Positions 9,610-19,047 are shown, numbered from the stretch's first letter. The stretch is 64,000 nt of DNA from Burkholderia sp. OK233 (GCF_900230185.1 NZ_OCSR01000002.1:124001-188000), one strand, 5' to 3'. Notes: generated by a model not told the origin, from the sequence alone. Numbers and translations are program-made.

Positions 9610-10745
9610 GACTGACCCTTCGCCGCAGCGGCGACCACCCGTACCTTGGCGCCGGGCGCGACAGCCAGCGCACCGCCGGTCACGACCTGGTCGTTTGCCG
9701 TGAGACCCGAGGTGACCGCCCGCTGCGAACCGCACAAGCCGCCAGTGACTACCGCGCGTTTTTCGATTACGCCCGCGCTGTTCACGATCAGCAATGACGC
9801 ACCCGCCTGGTCGCGCAGCAACGCGGTGTCCGGCACCAGCAGCACGTTTTGCGGCGCACCAGCGGGAATATGCACTTCGACCGACATACCGGGAATCAGA
9901 TGGGCATCCCGATTGGCGATATCGGCGCGCAGCTTGACCGCCCCGCTAGCCGGATCGACGCGTGTGTCGACGAATTCGAGCGCGGCGTCCTCACCTTGCC
10001 CCTGGCCCGCAGCCGCGCCGAGCACATTGACGCGCACCGTGCGCGGCGGCTGCGTGAAAAGTCCAATGCGGTTAGCGTCGCGCTCGTTGAGCGTGAAATT
10101 CACGTACACCGGTTGGATGCGGTCCAACGTGGCGAGCTTCGTGGAGTCGGAAGCACCTACCAGATTGCCGACGTCGAATGCGCGTGCGCCGATGCGGCCC
10201 GCAAACGGCGCACGTATTTCCGTGTAAGCGAGATTGATACGCGACATGTCGCGTTTGGCGAGCGCCTGGTCGCGTGTGGTCTGCGCCTTTTGCAGCGTCG
10301 ATTCGGAGGTGGCGTTATCGGATGTGAGTTGCTTTTGCCGGAGCAACTCCTGGTTGGCATTGTCGAGCGCGGCCTGGTCGTAGGTCAGTTGCGCGCGATA
10401 CGTATCCGGCTCGATGCGAAACAGCACCTGCCCTTGCTTGACGTAAGCACCATCGGTAAAACCGATTTCCTTCAGCACGCCCTGCACGCGCGCCGTCAGC
10501 GTGACAGTCGCCGAGGGCGCGACGGTGCCGCTCAGATCGAGTTGCTCGCGCACTTCGCGCGGCACCGGTCGCGTCACGCTGACTTGCGGCAGGGAGACGG
10601 CCTGTGCCGATTGTGCCGATTGTGCGGCGGGCGCGCTACCGTCGCGGCACGCAGCCAGCGCCATTGCCGCTGCCAGCACCATGCAAAACCTCGCTCCCAG
10701 GTGCGCGTTTGTCACGCTACGCTGCGCCCCGCTCCTGTTTGTCAT
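9606..10745 (-). CDS. RND efflux periplasmic adaptor (membrane fusion lipoprotein)
   Basis: 379 residues. The signal peptide ends in the lipobox ALAAC. The barrel-sandwich/lipoyl halves (VQGVLKEIGFTDGAYVKQGQ and APFAGRIGARAF) flank an alpha-helical hairpin, as in AcrA/MexA. ATG 10745 is taken because it follows the end of the channel gene closely; another ATG 15 bases upstream would overlap that gene. It links the pump to the outer-membrane channel coded just upstream. Confidence 0.93.
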   Translation of the reverse strand: MTNRSGAQRSVTNAHLGARFCMVLAAAMALAACRDGSAPAAQSAQSAQAVSLPQVSVTRPVPREVREQLDLSGTVAPSATVTLTARVQGVLKEIGFTDGAYVKQGQVLFRIEPDTYRAQLTYDQAALDNANQELLRQKQLTSDNATSESTLQKAQTTRDQALAKRDMSRINLAYTEIRAPFAGRIGARAFDVGNLVGASDSTKLATLDRIQPVYVNFTLNERDANRIGLFTQPPRTVRVNVLGAAAGQGQGEDAALEFVDTRVDPASGAVKLRADIANRDAHLIPGMSVEVHIPAGAPQNVLLVPDTALLRDQAGASLLIVNSAGVIEKRAVVTGGLCGSQRAVTSGLTANDQVVTGGALAVAPGAKVRVVAAAAKGQS

Positions 10746-10749
10746 GTTC

Positions 10750-12318
10750 TTATTTCCCATTCTCCAGCTGGCCTCCACTGGCGCGCGCCAGTGCGGAATT
10801 CGCCGGCGGGTTCAGCAAGCGGCCCCAGTCCGTGCGCTGCGCCATCTGTTCGGCGATCTGCTCGCTCACCACCTGCTGCCCCTCTGCCACTTCCCAGCCA
10901 CCGCCCAACGCGCGATACAACGACACCGCCGCAAGCGCGGCAATCCCCTGGTTCTGCGCGAGCGAATCGCCGTCGCGCAGCACCGAACGCGACGCGTCGA
11001 GCACCGTGTCGTAGGTGACCGATCCCGCGCGATACTGGATATTGGCGAGCTTCAAAGCACGCTGCGACGCATCGGACGCACGCGACGACGCCGCAAGCGC
11101 ATCGAGCGAGGTACGCAGTGCGGCAATCGCGTCCTCCACTTCTTTCTGCGCTTGCAGCACCGTGTTCTGATAGTCGAGCACGGCCTCCTGGAAGGCGGCG
11201 TCCTGAATCCGCACGGCGTTCTTCAACTGGCCGCGATCGAGGATCGGCAGCGTGATGCCCGCGGAGAAGAGGCCGATCGTCTTGCTGCCCCACTGCGATA
11301 GTCCGATGCCATGCTGTTGGCCCGACGAAAGCCCGAACAGTCCTGTCAACGATAGCGACGGATACAGCTTCGCCTTGGCCGCGCCGATCAGCGCCGATTG
11401 CGCCGCCGCGTTGAGCGCGGCCTGGCGCACGTCGGGACGGCGGCGCAGCAGATCGGCAGGAATACCGACGTCGATCTGCGTCGGCGGCACGGGAATCGCG
11501 GTACTGCCTTTGAGTTGCGCATCGACCGCGTCTGGGGGATCGGCAAGCAGCACGGCGAGCGTATCGCGGTCTTGCGCGCGTGCCTTGATGAGAGGCGGAA
11601 TCTGCGCCTCGGTTTCAGCCACCAGCGTGGCGGCCTGCTCGACGTCGAGCTGGCTCGACGCGCCGCGTTTGTAGCGCGCCTGGGTGAGCGTGAGACTCTG
11701 CTGCACCGCTTTCAGGTTTTGCTGCGCGACCGCGATACGCTGCTCGAGTGCGCGCAGATCGATGTACGCATTGGCGACATCGGCGAACAGCGACACGAGC
11801 GCGTTGTCATACGCGGCTTCGGACACGTGCAATTGCGCGCGATCCGATTCGATCTGCCGGCGATACTTGCCCCAGAAGTCGATTTCCCAGCCCACGTTCA
11901 CACGCAGATGCTCGGCCCACAGATGCGTTGGCGGAATTGGACCGACGCCGCTTGTGTTGATATGGTCCGCGCCCACAGACACGCTGCCCGATTGCGGCAG
12001 CAGATTCTCCGCGCTGATCGCGAGTTGCGCGCGCGCCATGAAGATGTGCAAACCCGCCACTTGCAGCGAGAGGTTGCGCTCGTACGCGCGCTGTTCCAGC
12101 GCGCTCAGCACCGGATCGTTGAACGCGGTCCACCAGGCCGCCTGAGCGGCGGGCGCAGCTTGCGCCTCAGGCGGCAAGCTCTCGAGCCACTGGTTTTCGA
12201 GCGTCACGTCCGGCTGTTTGAAGTCCGGGCCGACCGTCACGCAACCCGTCAATGCCACGCTCATCGATACGATCAGCGCGCAGGCGATAGACAGGCGGCA
12301 GGACGTGGCTGGTTTCAT
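10750..12318 (-). CDS. NodT-type outer-membrane efflux channel lipoprotein
   Basis: 522 residues with a lipoprotein signal (VALTGC) and the TolC-fold double repeat: VGPDFKQP at the N-terminus, and paired helical hairpins such as ALEQRIAVAQQNL and LRDGDSLAQNQGIAAL. First gene of the operon channel-adaptor-pump-regulator-kinase. ATG 12318 is used; an in-frame TTG at 12336 has AGGA just before it and is a possible alternative start. Confidence 0.93.
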   Translation of the reverse strand: MKPATSCRLSIACALIVSMSVALTGCVTVGPDFKQPDVTLENQWLESLPPEAQAAPAAQAAWWTAFNDPVLSALEQRAYERNLSLQVAGLHIFMARAQLAISAENLLPQSGSVSVGADHINTSGVGPIPPTHLWAEHLRVNVGWEIDFWGKYRRQIESDRAQLHVSEAAYDNALVSLFADVANAYIDLRALEQRIAVAQQNLKAVQQSLTLTQARYKRGASSQLDVEQAATLVAETEAQIPPLIKARAQDRDTLAVLLADPPDAVDAQLKGSTAIPVPPTQIDVGIPADLLRRRPDVRQAALNAAAQSALIGAAKAKLYPSLSLTGLFGLSSGQQHGIGLSQWGSKTIGLFSAGITLPILDRGQLKNAVRIQDAAFQEAVLDYQNTVLQAQKEVEDAIAALRTSLDALAASSRASDASQRALKLANIQYRAGSVTYDTVLDASRSVLRDGDSLAQNQGIAALAAVSLYRALGGGWEVAEGQQVVSEQIAEQMAQRTDWGRLLNPPANSALARASGGQLENGK

Positions 12319-12368
12319 CACGCATTGAGGCGTCAAATATCCTACGATCCCGCCGATGCCGGCGCGGC

Positions 12369-12662
12369 TCAGTGCGCTGCCCCGCGTTCCTGCATGAATG
12401 CCGCGATCTGCGGCAACGTGATGTAGCCCGCTTTCTGCGTGTCGATTTCATCGAAATGCTTGGCGACCATCGGCATGCCCGCGGCGGCCTGCTCCCGGGT
12501 GAGCTTGCCGTCGTGTGTGGTGTTGGCATTCGCAAAGCGCGTTTGCAACTGCTGCGCCATGCGCTCCATGCGCTGAGGGTTGCCGCCCTGCGGTGCGGCC
12601 GTTTGGGCGAACGTGACGGTGGATGCGCAGCACAGCAACACAACGGCGAGAAACTTTTTCAT
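12369..12662 (-). CDS. Small exported EF-hand-like protein
   Basis: 97 residues; ATG 12662 follows AAGGAG at 8 bases. A Sec signal peptide (MKKFLAVVLLCCASTVTFA) is followed by about 75 residues holding two EF-hand-like loops, NTTHDGKLTREQ and DTQKAGYITLPQ. The first keeps Asp, Gly and Glu at sensible positions; the second lacks several acidic ligands, so calcium binding is uncertain. It lies 50 bases upstream of the efflux operon on the same strand. Role unknown. Confidence 0.8.
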   Translation of the reverse strand: MKKFLAVVLLCCASTVTFAQTAAPQGGNPQRMERMAQQLQTRFANANTTHDGKLTREQAAAGMPMVAKHFDEIDTQKAGYITLPQIAAFMQERGAAH

Positions 12663-13070
12663 GACTGACTCCTTCGATTGAGCCATCGTGCGTCGCCTGC
12701 AAACCGCCGCGATCCGTTCGATGACAGGCCGAATTCTTGAGGAAGCGCCGCCGGAAGGCAATTTGAGAATCATGTCGCCCTATGTCATGGCTTTTCGTGG
12801 CGCCGGCGTAGCAGACGTTCTCGCTGTCGTCGCAACACAGCATGCGCTTCATACACGTGCACGCTTAGCTCATGCCCACTTTCGCGCGACATTGAATGAA
12901 ATAAGTTCGTGCTGCCGTTTCCAGGGCGGTTTGCGTATCTTTCGTCTGCCGGCGCTACCAGTGCCGCAAGCGCCTCAACGGTTCGGAAGGATTCTCAAGC
13001 AATCCGAACCAGTCGCACGGCTTCTTCACCGGAAGACGCACCGCACCGCTCAACGTCTCAGGAGTATCAA
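12663..13070. other. Divergent intergenic region
   Basis: 408 bases between two divergent genes for small exported proteins. I find no open frame with a ribosome-binding site, no clear repeat and no RNA gene. It must carry both promoters, but no strong -10/-35 pair stands out. Confidence 0.4.
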
Positions 13071-13409
13071 GTGAGTATTCGTCTCGTCTGCGCCTCTACC
13101 TTCACCGCCATCGGTCTCGCCTGTTCGTCGACGGCGTTCGCCCGGGTGGTGGTCTATATGCCCGCTGCCGTGGTCTACGCGCCGCCGCCGCGCCCTGTCT
13201 ATTACTACGCGCCGGTCAAGCCGGTCTATGTGGTGGCGCCGCCACCGGCTCCGGTTCCCGTTGCTGTGGCGGCCGGCACGCCCGTGCCGCTGCCTGCGAA
13301 CCCCATGGCCCTGTACACGACGGTCGTGGTGCCTGCGCCGACCAACTATGCGATCGTGCCCGCCCCTGCCATCACCTATGCGCAGCCCGTGATGGTGGTG
13401 CCGCGCTAA
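13071..13409 (+). CDS. Small exported Pro/Val/Tyr-rich protein
   Basis: GTG 13071 is chosen because AGGAG lies 7 bases upstream and it places a signal peptide (FTAIGLACSSTAFA) at the N-terminus. The 112-residue product is low in complexity after that: repeats of VVY, PPP and APxP around residues 25-110. Such proteins are common in Burkholderia as secreted or envelope proteins of unknown role. No domain is recognised. Confidence 0.7.
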   Translation: MSIRLVCASTFTAIGLACSSTAFARVVVYMPAAVVYAPPPRPVYYYAPVKPVYVVAPPPAPVPVAVAAGTPVPLPANPMALYTTVVVPAPTNYAIVPAPAITYAQPVMVVPR

Positions 13410-13449
13410 AGCAGTCGAAGCGGTTCATCGGACTTCGCGGCCAGTTGCC

Positions 13450-13890
13450 GGCGGCAGCGAGCCAGGCATAGGCGGAGCGAGGAAGCAAGGACTGGGTGAC
13501 GGTGCCGTCGGCGGTTACGAACAGACTGGGAGCCGCCGCGCCGACGGCAATTTCGTTGTTCAACACGCTACCCACGGCCAGCCCGGACGCAAAGCGCGCT
13601 GTCAGCGTGTTCGTATCCGATGTGTTGATTACAACAATGGCCGTTGAACCAGCATAGGTTATGCGATAGGCAAGAATGCCTGGTGAATTCCCGTTGTCCT
13701 GAGGAATTGCCGGTATGCCGCGAGAGCACTTGTTCTGCCTGCGCAGCGCTGAATCGCGCGATGAACGGGTATATCGGCACGCCGCGACACATCAGACAAA
13801 TGAAATATTGACGAAAGCTCAACGTTAACTCTCCATCCGCGGCGGTGCGGAACGGCATTTGCTGAGTTCTGTCATAGCGCCCGGCGTCTC
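13450..13890 (-). pseudogene. Remnant of the C-terminal part of a glycoside hydrolase (GH13-like)
   Basis: On the minus strand, pieces in two frames read like the end of an alpha-amylase/alpha-glucosidase: RYDRTQQMPFRTAADGELTL near 13860-13800, then in another frame SRDSALRR, SPGILAYRITYAGSTAIVVI and SLLPRSAYAWLAA ending near 13453. The order resembles the GH13 C-terminal helix (a conserved ALRR-type segment) and beta domain. There is no start, no catalytic region and at least one frameshift, so it is a decayed fragment. The family call is from pattern memory and is moderate. Confidence 0.5.
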
Positions 13891-13974
13891 CATTGGTTGG
13901 ACATATCTGCCTGACTGCCGCCGGACCGCTTACTCAGTTTTATTGTCCATCCACCTTTTCTTCCGGAACGTTAG

Positions 13975-14220
13975 ATGAGCTACCAAGATATCGACAAAGA
14001 GATCGCCCATCTCGAACTCGTATTCGGGCTGATATCCACCAACGATCGCATTCCGCTGTCATATTGGCGCAACCGCCTGGGCATGTTTCCCAAAGCGTCG
14101 CTGATGCCGACTCATCGGGCACGGCTCGCGCGGCTCGAAGCCGCGCTGCGCTCGCTCGAACAATCCGCGCGAACGGTGGCGGACGAGCCACCGATGCGCG
14201 CGACGGGCACAGGCTCATAA
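13975..14220 (+). CDS. Small soluble protein of unknown function
   Basis: 81 residues from ATG 13975, with GGAA 7 bases upstream. It starts MSYQDIDKEIAHLELVFGLI, is predicted mostly helical, contains a central SYWRNRL segment and ends with a polar tail. Composition and codon use are those of a real gene in this genome. No family recognised. Confidence 0.6.
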   Translation: MSYQDIDKEIAHLELVFGLISTNDRIPLSYWRNRLGMFPKASLMPTHRARLARLEAALRSLEQSARTVADEPPMRATGTGS

Positions 14221-14270
14221 CGCGGGCGGTGACGGCAAGGCGGCCGCCGCCGCGCGTTGCGCTCAACCCA

Positions 14271-15521
14271 TCAGGAAATCAGGATGCGCGCGGCGAGCGC
14301 CAGTGCGAGGGCCGGCAGCATTACCACCGTCCCTACTTTAAAAAACTTCATGAAGCTCACGTCTTCGCCTTCGCGGCGAATTGCGTTGAGCCAGAGGATC
14401 GTTGCGAGCGAGCCGGTGATCGACAGGTTCGGACCCAGGTCGACGCCGATCAGGAGCGCGTCAATGACGCGCTCAGGACTATGCGCCTGCATTACGGTCG
14501 AACTGGCGACCAGGCCCGCCGGCAGGTTGTTCATCAGATTGCTGCCGATCGCGATGACGCTGCCCGCCCAGCCGGCCGTCGTGGCTTCACTGTGTTGCGT
14601 CGCATCTTGCAGCAGGTGAACGAATGTCCTGATGACCCCGGTGTGATCGAGCATTTCGACCAGTACGAACAACGCGGCGACCAGCGGGAGCACGCTCCAC
14701 GATATTTCCTGGATCATCGGCAGCGGCGATTTGCGCTCCTGGATCAGCACGACCGCGGCGGTCAGCGCACCGAGTATCGCGGTGGGCAGGCCGAGCGGGA
14801 CATCGAAGGCGGACACCGTCAACAACACGACGGCCGTCACGGCGATGCCCGCAAGCGCAACGCGCCCGCTCGACGACAACTCGAGCGGCTCGAGATCGGC
14901 TTCGCAGGTGCCGGCGAGCGTGTCGCGCTGGGTCCAGCGCAACAGCACATAGGTCGCTACGATCGACAGCAGCGAAGGCAGCGTGAAGCGCATCAGCCAG
15001 GCCCCGAGCGCGGGCGTGTGATTGCCGTACAGCACGATGTTGGCCGGATTCGAGATCGGCAGCACGAAGCTCGCGGCATTCGCAATGAACGCGCAGACGA
15101 AGAGCAGGGGCAGCGGAGGCGTCTTCGCTTTTTTGGCAGCGGCGAATACCGCTGGCGTGAGCACAACCGCGGTGGCGTCATTGGAAAGGAAGGCGGTGAT
15201 GACCACGCCGACCAGATAGACCAGCAGAAAGAGCTTTCCCGGCGATCCTTTGGCGTGGTTGACCGCGAATACGGCAACCCAGTCGAACAGACCTTCGCGG
15301 CGCCCGACTTCCGATAGCAGCATCATGCCGAACAGGAAGAGGTAGACGTCCGTGCCTTTGCCGACTGCCTCGACGGCCAGATCGACGGGAAGCAGGCCCA
15401 GCGATACGAGTAATAGCGCGCCGGCGACGGCCCACACGGCTTCGGGCCATTTGAACGGGCGGGTGATGACGCCGGCCGTGGCGGCTATGGCAATACCCCA
15501 AGACAGGAAGACGGAATTCAC
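14271..15521 (-). CDS. ArsB-type / ion transporter-superfamily membrane permease
   Basis: 416 residues with about eleven membrane helices. Family signatures are visible: FLFGMMLLSEVGRREGLFDW, the discontinuous-helix motif FLSNDATAVVLTPAVFAAA, the ISNPANIVLYG motif, and GSNLMNNLPAGL in the second half with DLGPNLSITGSLATILW. These match ArsB arsenite antiporters and their relatives. No arsR or arsC is nearby, so arsenite is not certain as substrate. GTG 15521 is chosen as start because AGGA lies about 8 bases upstream and the first helix follows directly. Confidence 0.85.
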   Translation of the reverse strand: MNSVFLSWGIAIAATAGVITRPFKWPEAVWAVAGALLLVSLGLLPVDLAVEAVGKGTDVYLFLFGMMLLSEVGRREGLFDWVAVFAVNHAKGSPGKLFLLVYLVGVVITAFLSNDATAVVLTPAVFAAAKKAKTPPLPLLFVCAFIANAASFVLPISNPANIVLYGNHTPALGAWLMRFTLPSLLSIVATYVLLRWTQRDTLAGTCEADLEPLELSSSGRVALAGIAVTAVVLLTVSAFDVPLGLPTAILGALTAAVVLIQERKSPLPMIQEISWSVLPLVAALFVLVEMLDHTGVIRTFVHLLQDATQHSEATTAGWAGSVIAIGSNLMNNLPAGLVASSTVMQAHSPERVIDALLIGVDLGPNLSITGSLATILWLNAIRREGEDVSFMKFFKVGTVVMLPALALALAARILIS

Positions 15522-15647
15522 CAAGTAGGTCCTGGATTCTGATCGTGCGCGAGCGCGGAATTGGAGCGCAGCATAACCCATGACCGGAACGCTGCAGGCG
15601 GTCGGGGCGCAAATTGTGTGCCACGCAATACCGCCTTCCCCGCCTTG

Positions 15648-15935
15648 CTATCCCACCCGGTTCACGGCGGCAATGCAATCCCGCCCGTTATCCTTGGCGT
15701 GGTACAACTGCGCCTCCACCTCGCCGCGTCCGTCGCGCACTACATGCACGACGTCACGCAGCCACACGTATTCGCCACCGCTTGTCAACGCACGATAGTC
15801 GGCTTCGTGATCGGTGCCTGGGTAGACCGCGGCGTCATGTTCCAGATAACCTTCGACACCGCCCCCGGCAGGCGCCGTGTCATGCCGCAGGAAATCCGCG
15901 CCAAGTGCGGCGCTGTTCTTCTCAGTGCTATTCAT
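15648..15935 (-). CDS. Small PAS-fold-like protein, unknown function
   Basis: 95 residues from ATG 15935. The central part, DYRALTSGGEYVWLRDVVHV followed by VRDGRGEV, looks like the second half of a PAS_3 domain (R-x-W-[LV]-R-D then V-x-D). The N-terminal half of the domain and any output domain are missing, so it may be a stand-alone fragment. It lies 126 bases upstream of the ArsB-like gene on the same strand. Confidence 0.5.
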   Translation of the reverse strand: MNSTEKNSAALGADFLRHDTAPAGGGVEGYLEHDAAVYPGTDHEADYRALTSGGEYVWLRDVVHVVRDGRGEVEAQLYHAKDNGRDCIAAVNRVG

Positions 15936-16044
15936 GGGTCGAACCTTTTATAGCGGTTGAGCCGGCAAATTAACACAGCGCCGCGTCTTTTTCGTCAAAT
16001 CAGGCCGCCGCCCGGCTTTATTCCCCCCCATTAGCGTCACGGCT

Positions 16045-16059
16045 AGAACAATCTGTTCT
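16045..16059. promoter_or_regulatory. Perfect palindrome upstream of the cytochrome b561 operon
   Basis: AGAACA-ATC-TGTTCT, about 100 bases before the first start codon of the cytochrome/YceI operon. Size and position fit an operator for a dimeric regulator. Confidence 0.35.
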
Positions 16060-16159
16060 CTTCTCCTGGTCTATTCAATTTTCATTGGCATCCCTACTAT
16101 CCGCATTCACACGCGGCATACCGCACGCGACACGCACCACGAATTGTGAGCATGAACCG

Positions 16160-16714
16160 ATGAATTCCCGTCCATCAGACGTCAAGCATTACAGCGGCAC
16201 CGCCGTCGCCCTGCACTGGCTAATCGCATTGCTGATTGTCTGCGGGTTCTGTATCGGCTGGGTCATGACCGATATCCCTGGCTTTACGCCCACCAAGCTG
16301 AAGTACTTCTCATGGCACAAATGGATTGGCGTGACGGTCTTCGTGCTGGCCGTGGCGCGCGTGCTGTGGCGCGCCACTCACCGCGCGCCGGCGCTCGATA
16401 GCGGTACGCCCGCATGGCAGAAGGCTGCGGCCCATCTCGTGCACGGCCTGCTCTACGCTCTGATGCTGGCCATTCCGGTGTCCGGCTACTTCTATAGCTC
16501 GGCGGCGGGCATTCAGGTGGTGTACCTCGGCATCGTGCCGCTGCCCACCCTCATCGGTCCGGACCAGGCGCTCAAGGCAATCCTGCGCACGGTTCATGTG
16601 CTGCTCAATTACACGTTGCTGGCGCTCGTTGCGATGCACGTACTCGCGGCGCTCAAGCATCAATTTGTCGACCGCGACGGATTACTTGCGCGGATGATCC
16701 CGTTCCTCAAATGA
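16160..16714 (+). CDS. Cytochrome b561-family membrane protein
   Basis: 184 residues, four predicted membrane helices with histidines placed as haem ligands: VALHWLIALL, FSWHKWIGVTV, HLVHGLLYALML and VHVLLNYTLLALVAMHV. This is the di-haem CybB/YceJ architecture, carrying electrons between quinol and periplasmic partners. It is followed by two YceI genes; the YceJ-YceI pairing is well known in proteobacteria, where YceI proteins bind isoprenoid quinones. Confidence 0.92.
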   Translation: MNSRPSDVKHYSGTAVALHWLIALLIVCGFCIGWVMTDIPGFTPTKLKYFSWHKWIGVTVFVLAVARVLWRATHRAPALDSGTPAWQKAAAHLVHGLLYALMLAIPVSGYFYSSAAGIQVVYLGIVPLPTLIGPDQALKAILRTVHVLLNYTLLALVAMHVLAALKHQFVDRDGLLARMIPFLK

Positions 16715-16810
16715 CACACGCGTAACAGGCGATTGGCTACAGCCAGTTGGCAATCTAATTCCCAACGGTGCGCAATCAGCGCGCGTGGGTTCGATAGGAT
16801 GCGTACCACC

Positions 16811-17374
16811 ATGAAATCAAACTTTTACCACTCCATTCTGGCCGGCGTTGCCGCCTTCTCATTCCTCGGCGCAGGCCTCGCGCACGCCGATGTCGACACG
16901 AGCAAAAGCACTGTCGTCGCCACCACGAAGCAGATGAACGTGCCGGTGGACGGCAAATTCAAAAAATTCTCGGCGCAGCTGAATTTCGATCCGGCCAAGC
17001 CGACCGCCGGCAGCGCCAACGTGTCGATCGACACCGGCAGCTACGACCTCGGCGCGGACGACTACAACAAGCAGGCCCAGGGCAAGGAATGGTTCGATAG
17101 CACGACCTATCCGGCCGCGACGTTCGTCTCGAGCGCGATCGCGCCGGCCGGCGGCAATCAGTACAAGATTACCGGCAAGCTCACCATCAAGGGCAAATCG
17201 CAGACTGTCGTGGTGCCGGTCACCATCGCCAGCCAGGGCAATACGCAGACCTTCGACGGCGCCTTGCCGATCAAACGTTCGCAGTTCGATGTCGGGACGG
17301 GCGAATGGAAAGACACGTCGGTGGTCGCCGACGAAGTCGTCATCAAATTTCACATCGTTGCCTCGAAGAAGTAA
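16811..17374 (+). CDS. YceI-family periplasmic protein
   Basis: 187 residues: signal peptide ending AGLAHA, then the YceI lipocalin-like barrel. Diagnostic stretches are ASANVSIDTGSYDLGADDYN-like text around residues 70-90, FDSTTYPAATFVS and KLTIKGKSQTVVVPVTI. The family binds long isoprenoids such as ubiquinone. ATG 16811 is used; an in-frame ATG 12 bases upstream is possible. Second gene of the cytochrome b561 operon. Confidence 0.92.
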   Translation: MKSNFYHSILAGVAAFSFLGAGLAHADVDTSKSTVVATTKQMNVPVDGKFKKFSAQLNFDPAKPTAGSANVSIDTGSYDLGADDYNKQAQGKEWFDSTTYPAATFVSSAIAPAGGNQYKITGKLTIKGKSQTVVVPVTIASQGNTQTFDGALPIKRSQFDVGTGEWKDTSVVADEVVIKFHIVASKK

Positions 17375-17422
17375 CGGAATACACCTAAGCGTCACCGCAC
17401 TTTCAGAAACCTGGAGAATCAC

Positions 17423-18001
17423 TTGAAGAAACAACTTTTGCTCGCCGCAGGCGCGCTGGCCGCAGCCATGTCGTTCAATGCCATGGCCGCCGATACGTAT
17501 CAACTCGACCCGATGCACACCTACCCGAGTTTCGAGACCGACCACTTCGGCGGCCTGTCGATCTGGCGCGGCAAGTTCAAGAAGAGCAGCGGCACCGTCG
17601 TGCTGGATCGCGCGGCGAAGACCGGCACGGTGGACGTGACGATCGATATGAGCTCGCCGGATATCGGTAACGACAAGCTCGACGCAGAACTGGTCACCGA
17701 CAAGTTCTTCGACGCCGCCAAGTACCCGACCGCGACCTACAAGGGCACGCAGATCCGCTTCGACGGCGACAAGCCGGTGGAAGTGATCGGCACGCTGACC
17801 ATGCATGGCGTGACCAAGCCGGTCAACCTGAAGATCGAATCGTTCAAGTGCTTCATCAACCCGATGCTCAAGCGCGAAGTGTGCGGCACCGAATCGACCG
17901 CGACGTTCAATCGCGACGATTTCGGCGTCGACTTCGGCAAGACCTATGGCTTCAAGATGCAGACCACGCTGCATATTCAAGCTGAAGGCATCAAGCAGTA
18001 A
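17423..18001 (+). CDS. YceI-family periplasmic protein, second copy
   Basis: 192 residues from a TTG start with GGAG 6 bases upstream. Signal peptide MKKQLLLAAGALAAAMSFNA, then YceI motifs YQLDPMHTYPSFETDHFGG, FFDAAKYPTATYKGT and GTLTMHGVTKPVNL. It is clearly diverged from the copy 48 bases upstream: it keeps the classical H-T-x-P-x-F-x-x-x-H segment that the first lacks. The two probably bind different lipophilic ligands or act in sequence with the b561 cytochrome. Confidence 0.94.
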   Translation: MKKQLLLAAGALAAAMSFNAMAADTYQLDPMHTYPSFETDHFGGLSIWRGKFKKSSGTVVLDRAAKTGTVDVTIDMSSPDIGNDKLDAELVTDKFFDAAKYPTATYKGTQIRFDGDKPVEVIGTLTMHGVTKPVNLKIESFKCFINPMLKREVCGTESTATFNRDDFGVDFGKTYGFKMQTTLHIQAEGIKQ

Positions 18002-18023
18002 TAGCTACTCCCCTGTAGCTTGC

Positions 18024-18053
18024 GGCAGGCGGTGGAGCAACTCCCCGCCTGCC
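18024..18053. terminator. Hairpin after the YceI operon
   Basis: GGCAGGCGG (18024-18032) pairs with CCGCCTGCC (18045-18053), with further TGGAG/CTCC pairing inside. It lies 23 bases past the stop. No T-run follows. The remaining bases up to 18332 hold no gene; the promoter of the next gene should be there. Confidence 0.5.
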
Positions 18054-18332
18054 CATTCGACGTCACGACGCCACTGTCATGCTGACTGTCGATTCATCCG
18101 AACAATTCCCCCATCCCACCGAATAGCCCTTTAAAACAGGACTCGTCTGATCAATAGACCGAGTTTAATCACCTGTTTGGCAGGAGTTACAGGTCATCGT
18201 TTCCGGTTTCTCCGCGCGCAAAAACTTGAGCGCGAAGAGTCGCCATAACTGCCCGCTTTTCGCCAATTTGAACCGCAAGGTTAAACCTTAAAGTCGCCAG
18301 CACGGAAATGACTCTTTACTGGAGACGGCGCG

Positions 18333-18986
18333 GTGAATCAGGTGAAAAACGCGGCTCTGGTCGCGGCGGTGGCGATGGTAGTCGCAGGATCGGTACAGGC
18401 ACAGGAAATTTATGTGCACGGCGGCACACTCGGCGCAGGTGTCGGCGCGGCGCTGCCGTTGACCTCGTGGGCCGGCGTGCATGCGGAATTCGAAGGACTC
18501 GGCTTCTCGCATTCGTTTAACGTCAGTGGCAACGATTACGACGGCCATCTCAAACTGCTGCAAGGCGGCCTGTATCTCGATCTGTTTCCGTTTGCGTCCA
18601 GTGGTTTTCGCGTGACGGCCGGCGCCCTGATCAACGGCGACGAACTGACCGGCCAGGCGGTGCCGAACGCGCAAGGTAACTACAAGATCGGCGATGAGTT
18701 CGTGCCGGCCGTGGGCCCCGCGCCGTCAACCACCATCACACTGCCACGCGTGATGCCCTATCTCGGCATCGGGTACGGTCACAAGCCCGTCTCGAAGGGT
18801 TTCGGCCTGACCTTCGATCTCGGCGTGGCCTATGGCCGCCCGCGCACGACGTACAACGTGCCGGCGATCTACTCGCAACTCACCACGCAAGCGAACATCG
18901 ACCAGGAAGAACAGAACATCAGCAACAAGGTCGAGCGCTACAAGGTGTATCCGGTGGTGCAGATCGGCGTGAGCTACCGGTTCTGA
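18333..18986 (+). CDS. Outer-membrane beta-barrel protein, unknown function
   Basis: 217 residues from GTG 18333 with GGAG 8 bases upstream. Signal peptide cleaved after VQAQ. The rest alternates in beta-strand fashion, Gly/Tyr-rich, and ends in YPVVQIGVSYRF, a classical C-terminal aromatic strand for outer-membrane insertion. Central text GGLYLDLFPFASSGFRVTAG and MPYLGIGYGHKPVSKGFGLT suggests an OmpW/surface-barrel-like protein of eight strands. Ligand unknown. Confidence 0.8.
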   Translation: MNQVKNAALVAAVAMVVAGSVQAQEIYVHGGTLGAGVGAALPLTSWAGVHAEFEGLGFSHSFNVSGNDYDGHLKLLQGGLYLDLFPFASSGFRVTAGALINGDELTGQAVPNAQGNYKIGDEFVPAVGPAPSTTITLPRVMPYLGIGYGHKPVSKGFGLTFDLGVAYGRPRTTYNVPAIYSQLTTQANIDQEEQNISNKVERYKVYPVVQIGVSYRF

Positions 18987-19016
18987 CAGGGCACTTTTCC
19001 TGATTCATCTGTAACG

Positions 19017-19047
19017 AGCCTTGAGCCGTTTGGGCGAAAGGCTTTTT
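19017..19047 (+). terminator. Rho-independent terminator
   Basis: AGCCTT (19017-19022) pairs with AAGGCT (19038-19043) around a 15-base loop, followed by a run of five T. It lies about 30 bases after the outer-membrane protein gene. Confidence 0.65.
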
